A DNA stretch of 6,938 nucleotides. It comes from Acidimicrobiia bacterium (GTDB lineage Bacteria; Actinomycetota; Acidimicrobiia; Acidimicrobiales; Ilumatobacteraceae). Location of the stretch: positions 1-6,938 of the forward strand of contig RHCK01000084.1 of the NCBI GenBank assembly GCA_010030605.1, given 5' to 3'. Each line of letters opens with the position of its first letter. The stretch's first letter is position 1. This document shows positions 1 through 6,631 of the stretch, piece after piece. Made by a program: the position numbers and the translations under genes. Below the pieces are notes generated by a model. That model made no database searches. It worked only from the letters and a program-made list of their open reading frames with translations, and was not told the DNA's origin.

Positions 1-1587
1 TTCGTCGACATTCACACGCACTTCGACGGTCAGGCCACTTGGGACCCGGTGCTCGCGCCGAGCAGCATTCACGGCGTCACCTCGATCGTCATGGGCAACT
101 GCGGGGTCGGCTTCGCGCCTGCTCGTCCCACTGCCGAACAACACGATTGGTTGATCGGAATGTTGGAAGGAGTCGAGGACATTCCCGGCACCGCGTTGGC
201 CGAGGGACTCACATGGGATTGGGAGACGTTCCCCGACTACATGGACGCACTCGCGCGTCGTTCGTACGCGATCGACGTCGCCACGCAAGTGGCCCACGCG
301 CCGTTGCGGGCCTACGTCATGGGTGAACGAGGCGCCGATCCGAACGAAGCCCCGACCGTTCTCGAACTCGACGCGATGGCTCGCATGGTGCAAGAGGGAA
401 TGCGCGCCGGTGCCCTCGGATTCACCACCAGCCGCACCTACATTCATCGAACCCGCGACGGCGCACCGCTCGGGACCCGATTCAGCACGGCCGACGAATT
501 GTTGGCTCTGGTGAACGCGATGGCCGAGACCGGAACCGGAGTCGTTCAGCTCATCAGCGACGCCTACCAATCACCCGATTCCGAGTTCGCGCGCGACGAG
601 ATGAATCTCATGGGCTTGGTGGCCCGAGCATCCGGTCGACCCCTCAGCATGACCGTTCAACAGCCCGCCCCGTTGCCCGATCGTTGGCGAGAGATGGGCG
701 CCTGGGTCGACGAAGAAGTGAGCAATGGTCTCTCACTGGCGACCCAAGTGGCGGTGCGACCGATCGGAATCCTCGAGGGTTTCACGGCCACGGTGAACCC
801 CCTCGCCATCTGTCCGTCATTTCAAGAGATTGCGTCACGTCCGCTTCCGGCCATCGTGGCCGCCTTGCGTGACCCGGACCGTCGCCGACGCATCATCGAG
901 GAACACGCCCGAGCGGTGCCGAATCTGTCCGGACTGCCCGCCGAGATGTTCGGTGACTTCACGAAGTTGTACCCCATGGAAAATCCGGTCAACTACGAGC
1001 CGTCGCCCAGTGACTCCGTGGCGGCCCGTGCCGCATCGGCCGGACGTCCGGTTATCGATTTTCTGATCGATCTACTGAGCGAAGACGACGGGAATCGACT
1101 CCTCTACATGCCATTGTTCAACTTCGCGCGGGGCAACCTCGACGATGTTCGCGAGATGTTGTTGCGCGACAACGCCGTGATCGGTCTGAGTGATGCCGGC
1201 GCGCACTGTGGTGCCATCTCCGATGGCAGTGCCACCACCACCGCCTTGGCGCTGTGGTGCAAGGACCGCCGTCGTGGCGAGAAGTTGCCCCTCGAATTCA
1301 TGGTGCATCACATCACCCAACGGACCGCGCGCCACGTTGGTCTGCTCGACCGTGGAGTGATCGCCCCCGGCTATCGCGCCGACCTCAATGTCCTCGACCT
1401 CGGATCACTGGGAACTCCGCCACCGCGCATCGTCCACGATCTTCCGGCCAACGGCCGACGACTCATGCAGACCGCAACCGGTTACCACTACACCATCAAG
1501 AACGGACACGTGTCGTTCGAGAACGGCGAGCACACCGGCGAACTCCGCGGAGCGCTGGTGCGCGGCGCGCAAGCCGCTCCCCGCTGA
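1..1587 (+). CDS. Amidohydrolase of the N-acyl-D-amino-acid deacylase (D-aminoacylase) family, 5' end missing
   Basis: This is an open frame of 528 residues running in from the left edge and ending at TGA 1585-1587; its start lies outside the window. It belongs to the metal-dependent amidohydrolase superfamily (D-aminoacylase / COG3653 type), whose characterised members remove acyl groups from N-acyl-D-amino acids, probably in the cytoplasm. Window residues 3-7 read DIHTH (the HxH metal motif, H5 and H7), followed by QATWDP. GNCG follows with C34. The H7-to-C34 distance (27) equals H69-to-C96 in Alcaligenes D-aminoacylase, which implies about 60 residues are missing. A GALGFTTSRT block lies near residue 140, and GLSDAGAH (D398) matches the catalytic Asp region. 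The C-terminal part (HHITQRTARHVGL, GVIAPGYRADLNVLDL) is the usual return to the small beta domain. The two later zinc histidines of D-aminoacylase appear absent: VVQLIS near 183 and MTVQQ near 220 stand there. The true substrate is therefore unknown. Family certain, function not. Confidence 0.9.
   Translation, partial: FVDIHTHFDGQATWDPVLAPSSIHGVTSIVMGNCGVGFAPARPTAEQHDWLIGMLEGVEDIPGTALAEGLTWDWETFPDYMDALARRSYAIDVATQVAHAPLRAYVMGERGADPNEAPTVLELDAMARMVQEGMRAGALGFTTSRTYIHRTRDGAPLGTRFSTADELLALVNAMAETGTGVVQLISDAYQSPDSEFARDEMNLMGLVARASGRPLSMTVQQPAPLPDRWREMGAWVDEEVSNGLSLATQVAVRPIGILEGFTATVNPLAICPSFQEIASRPLPAIVAALRDPDRRRRIIEEHARAVPNLSGLPAEMFGDFTKLYPMENPVNYEPSPSDSVAARAASAGRPVIDFLIDLLSEDDGNRLLYMPLFNFARGNLDDVREMLLRDNAVIGLSDAGAHCGAISDGSATTTALALWCKDRRRGEKLPLEFMVHHITQRTARHVGLLDRGVIAPGYRADLNVLDLGSLGTPPPRIVHDLPANGRRLMQTATGYHYTIKNGHVSFENGEHTGELRGALVRGAQAAPR
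1549..1580. other. Nested inverted repeats at the convergent gene ends
   Basis: GGAGCG (1549-1554) pairs with CGCTCC (1575-1580). Inside it, TGCGC (1559-1563) pairs with GCGCA (1567-1571) around a 3-base loop. The structure lies in the final codons of the amidohydrolase and just past the stop of the ABC gene on the other strand. It might help end minus-strand transcription, but there is no T tract on either side and GC-rich codons can create such repeats by chance. Confidence 0.3.
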
Positions 1588-1588
1588 A

Positions 1589-3451
1589 TCACTCCGCGTT
1601 GCCCGCGGTTTCTCCCGCGCGCACTTGTCGGGCGTACGCGCCATCGAGGTTCATCAATTCGTCGTGGGAGCCTTCCTCGACGATTCGACCGTCGTCGATC
1701 ACCACGATGCGATGGGCATCCCGAATGGTGGACAACCGATGCGCGATGACCAACGCGGTCCGTCCTCGCAGCGCCTCGTCGATGGCCCCCTGCACCGATG
1801 CTTCGTTCTCGTTGTCGAGATGACTGGTGGCTTCGTCGAGGATCATGACGGCCGGATTCTTCAACAACAGTCGAGCGATCGCGAGACGCTGCTTCTCGCC
1901 TCCCGAGAGTCGGTAACCGCGCTCGCCCACCAGTGTGGCGTAGCCATCGGGCAACGAGGCGATCGTCTCGTGAATGCGGGCGGCGCGACAGGCTTCGACC
2001 AGTTCATCCTCGGTCGCATTCGGTTTGGCGTATCGCAGGTTCGACTCGATGCTCTCGTGGAAGAGATGGGGGTCCTGGGACACCACGCCGATGGCCGCAC
2101 GCAACGAATCACCCGTGAGGTCTCGAACATCGTGACCGTCGATGCGCACCGCACCACTCGTGACGTCGTACAACCGAGGCACCAATGCGGCCATCGTGCT
2201 CTTGCCCGAACCCGATGCCCCGACGATGGCCACGGTTTCGCCCGGAGCGATCGACAAGGTGACATCGTGCAACACGTCGACGTTCGGGTCACCGGTTGGC
2301 GCCCCCGGCGCCTCGAGCGATGCCACACTGACCGTCGCCGCCTCGGGATAACGGAATCGAACATGGTCGAACTCGATGGAGCCACGCGGTTCGACGAGAT
2401 CGATCGCGCCCGGTTTGTCCACGATCGACACCGGCGCATCGAGGACCTCGAACACTCGATCGAAGCTCACGAACGAGGTCAGCAGGTCGACTCGAGCATT
2501 GGTGAGACCCGTGAGCGGTTGATAGACGCGCGACACGAGGGTGGCCATGGCCACCAAGGTTCCGGCCGTGATCTGATCGGACACCACCAGTTGGGCACCG
2601 ATTCCGTACACCGCCACGGCCCCCAGCGCTCCGACCAGACCGAGCGCCACGAAGAAGACCCGACCGTAGAGGGCGGACAAGATACCGATGTCGCGCACTC
2701 GGGCCGCTCGTGACGCGAAGGCATCCACTTCGCGTTCGCGACGCCCGAACAACTTCACGAGAAGCGCACCGGACACGTTGAATCGCTCGTTCATCTGCGT
2801 GTTCATCTGGGCGTTCAAACCCATCTGTTCGCGAGCGATGTCCTGCAAACGCTGTCCGACCCGTCGGGCCGGAACGATGAATACCGGTAGCACGACGAGG
2901 GCGAGCAGGGTGAGGCGCCACTCGAGAGTCAACATGGCACCCAGGGTCATCACCAGGACGACAACATTGCTCACCACGCTGCCCAACGTCGAAGTGACGG
3001 CCGATTGAGCACCAACAACGTCATTGTTCAAACGACTGATCAACGCGCCGGTTTGTGTACGAGTGAAGAACGCCACCGGCATGCGTTGCACCTTGTCGAA
3101 GAGCGCCACTCGAAGGTCATAAATCAGACCTTCACCGATACGAGCCGAGAACCACCGTTGGGTGATCGCCATCACCGCATCGAACACGGCGGCACCCACG
3201 GCCAACGAGGCCAAGAACCAAATGCGCCCACGATCACCAGCCGGGATCGCGTCGTCGATGATCGCTCGGAACGTGAACGGCGCGACGAGTGCGACTGCGG
3301 CCGCGAGAAGGATGGAGAGCAAGAACCCGGCGATGCTCGCCCGGTACGGCCGGGCAAAGTCCCACACACGTCGAAGAGTCGAGCGATCGAAACGTCGACC
3401 TTTCACCGCGCTTGCGTCACCGGGCATCATCATGTGGGGTCCCATGCGCAT
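1589..3451 (-). CDS. Half-size ABC exporter, fused permease and ATPase (MsbA/multidrug type)
   Basis: This 620-residue protein is one membrane domain fused to one nucleotide-binding domain, the usual length for type IV (MsbA/Sav1866-like) exporters that work as dimers in the cytoplasmic membrane. About six hydrophobic segments lie near residues 40-62, 77-97, 153-174, 176-195, 262-283 and 293-312. The coupling-loop block ARIGEGLIYDLRVALFDKVQ (103-122) is typical of exporters. The ATPase is complete: Walker A GASGSGKST 411-419, Q-loop Q459, signature LSGGEKQR 515-522, Walker B VMILDE 535-540, D-loop SHLD 543-546, H-loop H571. An extra Ala/Pro/Gly-rich stretch (about 370-392) separates the first NBD strand from VLHDV; I recall a similar insert in related actinobacterial exporters. 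The N-terminus is Met-rich (MRMGPHMMMP), so starts at M3, M7, M8 or M9 are possible. I chose M1 because a TAGCCT box lies 6 bases before it. The substrate (lipid, drug or peptide) cannot be read from sequence. It is divergent from the lipoprotein peptidases. Confidence 0.95.
   Translation of the reverse strand: MRMGPHMMMPGDASAVKGRRFDRSTLRRVWDFARPYRASIAGFLLSILLAAAVALVAPFTFRAIIDDAIPAGDRGRIWFLASLAVGAAVFDAVMAITQRWFSARIGEGLIYDLRVALFDKVQRMPVAFFTRTQTGALISRLNNDVVGAQSAVTSTLGSVVSNVVVLVMTLGAMLTLEWRLTLLALVVLPVFIVPARRVGQRLQDIAREQMGLNAQMNTQMNERFNVSGALLVKLFGRREREVDAFASRAARVRDIGILSALYGRVFFVALGLVGALGAVAVYGIGAQLVVSDQITAGTLVAMATLVSRVYQPLTGLTNARVDLLTSFVSFDRVFEVLDAPVSIVDKPGAIDLVEPRGSIEFDHVRFRYPEAATVSVASLEAPGAPTGDPNVDVLHDVTLSIAPGETVAIVGASGSGKSTMAALVPRLYDVTSGAVRIDGHDVRDLTGDSLRAAIGVVSQDPHLFHESIESNLRYAKPNATEDELVEACRAARIHETIASLPDGYATLVGERGYRLSGGEKQRLAIARLLLKNPAVMILDEATSHLDNENEASVQGAIDEALRGRTALVIAHRLSTIRDAHRIVVIDDGRIVEEGSHDELMNLDGAYARQVRAGETAGNAE
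1594..1612 (+). terminator. Weak intrinsic terminator candidate after the amidohydrolase
   Basis: Seven bases after the amidohydrolase stop, CCGCG (1594-1598) and CGCGG (1604-1608) form a perfect 5-pair all-GC stem with a 5-base loop, followed by TTTC. The element lies inside the last codons of the convergent ABC gene, the only place available because the stops are one base apart. The stem is short and the T tract is poor. Confidence 0.3.
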
Positions 3452-3457
3452 GAAATC

Positions 3458-3463
3458 AGGCTA
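3458..3463 (-). promoter_or_regulatory. Possible -10 box TAGCCT for the ABC exporter (leaderless arrangement)
   Basis: TAGCCT on the minus strand ends 6 bases before the ATG at 3451-3449. It fits the actinobacterial -10 consensus TANNNT and would place the transcript start at or very near the start codon. No Shine-Dalgarno sequence precedes this ATG (the bases between box and ATG are GATTTC), which supports a leaderless mRNA. No convincing -35 element is seen. Confidence 0.45.
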
Positions 3464-3493
3464 CCGAGGACATGTCGTCGCCTCGCATGGACG

Positions 3494-3499
3494 TAAGGT
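3494..3499 (+). promoter_or_regulatory. Possible -10 box TAAGGT (or ribosome site) for the first peptidase
   Basis: TAAGGT fits TANNNT and ends 8 bases before ATG 3508. The same bases form AAGGTGAG (3495-3502), a reasonable Shine-Dalgarno match 5 bases before the ATG. The sequence alone cannot decide between a leaderless promoter and a ribosome site with a promoter further upstream. No good -35 element is visible. Confidence 0.35.
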
Positions 3500-3507
3500 G
3501 AGCGAGT

Positions 3508-5034
3508 ATGACTTGCACCGGGATGAGGCACACGAGATCCGTGAGCCACACCACGGTCGTGGTGATGAGTCTTCTCGTTCTCGTCGCGTGCAATTCATCG
3601 AAGGGTGTCACGACCGAATCGACCCCAACAACTTCGGGGGGAACCACCTCACGTACCGAAGCAGTTCGATCGTGGTCGAGTGACATCGAATGGACGGCAT
3701 GCGGAGATGGGCTTCAATGCGGCTCGTTCGACGTTCCACTCGACTACTCCGCTCCCAGCGCGGGTGTTTTCACGTTGCCGATCGTCAAGCACGTTGCCAC
3801 CGCGACGAACTCTCGCATCGGATCGCTGCTGATCAACCCCGGTGGTCCGGGGGGTGCCGCGCTCGATTTCGCTCGCTACGCCGACTCGATTTTCAGTGAC
3901 ACATTGCTCGAGCGTTTTGACATCGTCGCGTGGGACCCGCGAGGTGTCGGGGGCTCCGTGCCATCGATCGACTGTGTGGATTCGATGGACGACTACTTCG
4001 CGCTGGACCCCTCACCGGACGACGAAATCGAGACCGAGGACCTTCTGTCTGGGGCTCGGGCGTTCGTCGACGGATGTCGCAAGCGCAGTGGAGCGATTCT
4101 TGATCACGTGAGCACCGTCGATGCGGCCAGCGACATCGATGTTCTGCGTCGAGCGTTGGGTGAGAAAACCATTAGCTATTTCGGCTTCTCGTACGGCACC
4201 CAACTCGGAGCCACATGGGCCAGCCTCTTCCCCGAGACCGTCCGTGCCGCCACTTTGGATGCGGCCGTCGATCCGACCCTTGGATACGTCGATGGTCTCG
4301 TCCAACAAGCCGCCGGATTCGAGAGTTCCCTCGATGCCTTTTTCGACTGGTGCGATGCGAACCAGTGCGACTACATCGATGAAGGGTCCGACGCGCGAAC
4401 CTCATTCGACACCCTCGTCGACTCATTGAATTCGTCACCCTTGGTCAATGACGATCGTCCACCGACCAACGAAGGCGTTTTGGGAATTGCCGTCGCTCAA
4501 GCTCTGTACTCGCAGTCGATGTGGTCCAGCTTGGCAATGAACCTGAGCGCCGCGCAGGACGGTGATGGTGCCGGGCTTCTGACGATGTTCGACGAGTACT
4601 TCGGGGGCTACTCCGGCGGACATCTCGACAATCTGATCGACGCCTATTTCGTCATCTCCTGCAGCGACCGTGACACGAACGTCAGCCCCGAAGAGATCCT
4701 GGGGTTGAAGGATCGACTCGCGAGCGTCGCCCCGCGATTGGGATCGGGATGGATTCAAGAGATGCTGATTTGCGCTCATTGGCCGTCCACACCGGACGAC
4801 AAGCCGGTCATCGGGGCCGACACGTCCTCGAGAATCGTGGTGGTCGGAAGCATCGGTGACGCCGCCACGCCATTGACCGGCACCCGCAACATGGTTCGCC
4901 AACTCGGTCAGGCACGATTGATCGTTTCACCGCTCGAACAGCACACCACCTACGGATCCGACGACTGTGTCACCACCGAAGTCGACGAATACCTGGTGAA
5001 TCTGACCGACGGCCCCGACGAACTCGACTGCTGA
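3508..5034 (+). CDS. Secreted lipoprotein serine peptidase, alpha/beta hydrolase of the TAP/Hip1 (S33) family, first tandem copy
   Basis: The 508-residue precursor starts with Arg residues and a hydrophobic stretch ending in the lipobox LVAC (lipidated C28), then a Ser/Thr-rich linker to about residue 50; the mature protein is probably anchored outside the membrane. The fold is the alpha/beta hydrolase of tripeptidyl aminopeptidases (Streptomyces Tap, SlpD/SlpE; mycobacterial Hip1). It shows the oxyanion segment NPGGPGG (110-116), DPRGVG (143-148), nucleophile elbow GFSYG with S228, GDAATP with catalytic D451, and H479 in EQHTTYGSDDC. The TAP-type C-terminal part ends in a Cys (C508). Members cut short peptides or tripeptides from protein N-termini; the substrate here is unknown. 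The start at 3508 is backed by a purine-rich AAGGTGAG at 3495-3502, which overlaps a TAAGGT hexamer; M6 (3523) is a poorer alternative. It is probably transcribed with the paralog 42 bases downstream. The protein is acidic with six lysines. Family call is firm; aminopeptidase versus endopeptidase is undecided. Confidence 0.93.
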   Translation: MTCTGMRHTRSVSHTTVVVMSLLVLVACNSSKGVTTESTPTTSGGTTSRTEAVRSWSSDIEWTACGDGLQCGSFDVPLDYSAPSAGVFTLPIVKHVATATNSRIGSLLINPGGPGGAALDFARYADSIFSDTLLERFDIVAWDPRGVGGSVPSIDCVDSMDDYFALDPSPDDEIETEDLLSGARAFVDGCRKRSGAILDHVSTVDAASDIDVLRRALGEKTISYFGFSYGTQLGATWASLFPETVRAATLDAAVDPTLGYVDGLVQQAAGFESSLDAFFDWCDANQCDYIDEGSDARTSFDTLVDSLNSSPLVNDDRPPTNEGVLGIAVAQALYSQSMWSSLAMNLSAAQDGDGAGLLTMFDEYFGGYSGGHLDNLIDAYFVISCSDRDTNVSPEEILGLKDRLASVAPRLGSGWIQEMLICAHWPSTPDDKPVIGADTSSRIVVVGSIGDAATPLTGTRNMVRQLGQARLIVSPLEQHTTYGSDDCVTTEVDEYLVNLTDGPDELDC

Positions 5035-5064
5035 CACGCCCCCACCGCGGATTCGACGGGCAAT

Positions 5065-5070
5065 TAGGGT
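5065..5070 (+). promoter_or_regulatory. Possible -10 box TAGGGT for the second peptidase
   Basis: TAGGGT ends 6 bases before ATG 5077 inside the 42-base gap between the two peptidase genes. It could give the second gene its own leaderless transcript. AGGGTG (5066-5071) could instead act as a weak ribosome site on a shared mRNA. No -35 element is evident. Confidence 0.35.
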
Positions 5071-5076
5071 GTCGTC

Positions 5077-6624
5077 ATGCGTCGTCGAGCCGTTTTCGCC
5101 GTCATCTTCTCACTCTCCGTCGTCGCCTGCGGCGGTGGCGACTCCGTTTCTCGGATCGACAGCGACACTCTTGCTCCCACCGACGTCACGAACGCGCCGT
5201 CGACCGATCCGGGGACGACGAGCATGGTCCCCGATGGCGCGTACTCGACGGAGGATTTTCCGACTCCCACCATCGATTGGTCCGATTGCGGATCCGATCT
5301 GGAATGTGGCTACGTCGACGTGCCGATCGACTATTCCGATCCGAACTCGGAGATGACTTCCATCTATGTCACTCGTCATCTCGCCTCGAACTCCGACGAG
5401 CGCATCGGAACTCTTCTCGTGAATCCCGGTGGTCCCGGATTCGGTGGATCGATATTCGCCGAACGAGCCGAGAACATTTTCTCGTCCGACCTCATCGATC
5501 GATTCGACATTCTGGGTTTCGATCCGCGAGGAACGGGAGAATCCCAACCAGCCATCGATTGCATCGACGACTACGACCTCTACTTCGCCGGTGGAGATAT
5601 CACCCCGGACACCCAAGAGGAAAAAGACGAGATCATCGACAGCACACGGACCTTCACTGAGGAATGTTTTGCACGCAGTGGCGACATCCTCCCGTACGTG
5701 GGAACGAACAACGTCGCTCGCGATATGGACATGATTCGACGGGCTCTCGGCGAGGAGAAGATCAGCTATTTCGGATTCTCCTACGGGAGCGAACTCGGAT
5801 CGGTGTGGGCCACCATGTTCCCGCACACGGTGCGAGCGGCAGTTCTCGATGGTGCGACCGATCCCGAAGCGGATGGCATCGAAGGAACGTTGCAACAGAA
5901 CAAGGGATTCGAAACGTCGATCGAAACCTTCCTCGCCGGATGTTCCCGAGATCGGTCCTGCGCTTTTCACAACGATGGCGATGCCGAAGGCGCCTTCGAT
6001 GCTCTGATGGCCCAATTGGACGAGAATCCCATTCCCACGGTGGCAGGACGACCCGACCTCACGCGCGGCATGGCTCTCACGGCCGTCGCACAAGCCATGT
6101 ACTCATCGGATTACTGGGACTACTTGGCCCAGGGCCTGGACGCCGCCCAGAGCGATGACGGATCGGTTCTGCTGGAATTGTTCGACCTCTACTTCCAACG
6201 TCGTGACGACGGGACATACGGCAATGAGTTGGAGGCCTTTCTCAACATCCTGTGCGCCGATGATCCAAACCGTATGACGATCGAGGAAGCCGACGCCCAA
6301 ACTCCGCGATTCAACGAGAACGCTCCCCGATTCAGCCCCGGCACCACCGGTGATTACAACTGCGTCTTCTGGCCCGAAGCCCTCGATCCTCGTATCGATA
6401 TCACCGGGATCGGAGCGGGTCCCATTGTCGTTATCGGAACCACCGGAGATGCCGCGACGCCCTTGGAAGGAACGCGCAACATGGCCCGTGTTCTGGAGGA
6501 TGGACGTTTGATCGTGGTCACCGCCGAGAACCACACTGGGTACACGTCGGACACGTGCGCTCAGGATCTGGTGGACACGTATCTCGTCGATCTCGTCGCG
6601 CCCGACGAGGAGACCAACTGCTGA
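5077..6624 (+). CDS. Secreted lipoprotein serine peptidase, alpha/beta hydrolase of the TAP/Hip1 (S33) family, second tandem copy
   Basis: The 515-residue precursor is a paralog of the upstream gene, colinear throughout, with roughly half the residues shared in the conserved blocks by eye. MRRR plus a hydrophobic stretch leads to the lipobox VVAC (lipidated C18), followed by Gly and an acidic Ser/Thr/Pro linker to about residue 55. Active-site features: NPGGPG (116-121), DPRGTGES (149-156), GFSYG with S235, GDAATP with D458, and ENHTGY with H486. Ten cysteines after the lipobox (C71, C77, C162, C197, C289, C295, C393, C429, C494, C515) match the upstream copy one for one; C515 is the last residue. 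The protein is strongly acidic and contains only three lysines. The start follows TTAGGGTGTCGTC, in which TAGGGT (5065-5070) could be a -10 box and AGGGTG a weak ribosome site. The gene may be cotranscribed with its neighbour or also have its own promoter. It meets the mycoredoxin gene tail to tail. Substrate unknown. Confidence 0.93.
   Translation: MRRRAVFAVIFSLSVVACGGGDSVSRIDSDTLAPTDVTNAPSTDPGTTSMVPDGAYSTEDFPTPTIDWSDCGSDLECGYVDVPIDYSDPNSEMTSIYVTRHLASNSDERIGTLLVNPGGPGFGGSIFAERAENIFSSDLIDRFDILGFDPRGTGESQPAIDCIDDYDLYFAGGDITPDTQEEKDEIIDSTRTFTEECFARSGDILPYVGTNNVARDMDMIRRALGEEKISYFGFSYGSELGSVWATMFPHTVRAAVLDGATDPEADGIEGTLQQNKGFETSIETFLAGCSRDRSCAFHNDGDAEGAFDALMAQLDENPIPTVAGRPDLTRGMALTAVAQAMYSSDYWDYLAQGLDAAQSDDGSVLLELFDLYFQRRDDGTYGNELEAFLNILCADDPNRMTIEEADAQTPRFNENAPRFSPGTTGDYNCVFWPEALDPRIDITGIGAGPIVVIGTTGDAATPLEGTRNMARVLEDGRLIVVTAENHTGYTSDTCAQDLVDTYLVDLVAPDEETNC
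6592..6609. other. Perfect 7-bp stem-loop near the end of the second peptidase gene
   Basis: CTCGTCG (6592-6598) and CGACGAG (6603-6609) are exact inverted repeats around a 4-base loop (CGCC). The loop lies 12 bases before the peptidase stop codon and about 22 bases past the mycoredoxin stop on the opposite strand, so it could form at the 3' end of the mycoredoxin mRNA. No T tract follows on either strand. It may be a by-product of Val/Asp/Glu codons. Confidence 0.3.
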
Positions 6625-6631
6625 ACAGCGC

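Noticed and set aside
1388..2713. 441-residue open frame on the plus strand opposite the ABC transporter
   Set aside because: It is a shadow of the ABC gene: its sequence is rich in Arg and His with no recognisable domain, while the opposite strand carries every ABC motif.
3005..3683. Plus-strand open frames across the ABC 5' end and the divergent gap
   Set aside because: Arg/His-rich or low-quality translations that overlap the convincing ABC and peptidase starts; no plausible family match.
4130..5850. Possible recent gene conversion between the two peptidase genes
   Set aside because: Even around the nucleophile the matching DNA runs are short (for example AGCTATTTCGG) and broken by silent changes, so the similarity is held by protein selection.
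5110..6093. 327-residue open frame on the minus strand opposite the second peptidase
   Set aside because: It is antisense to an intact, motif-complete peptidase gene, and its product shows no family features.
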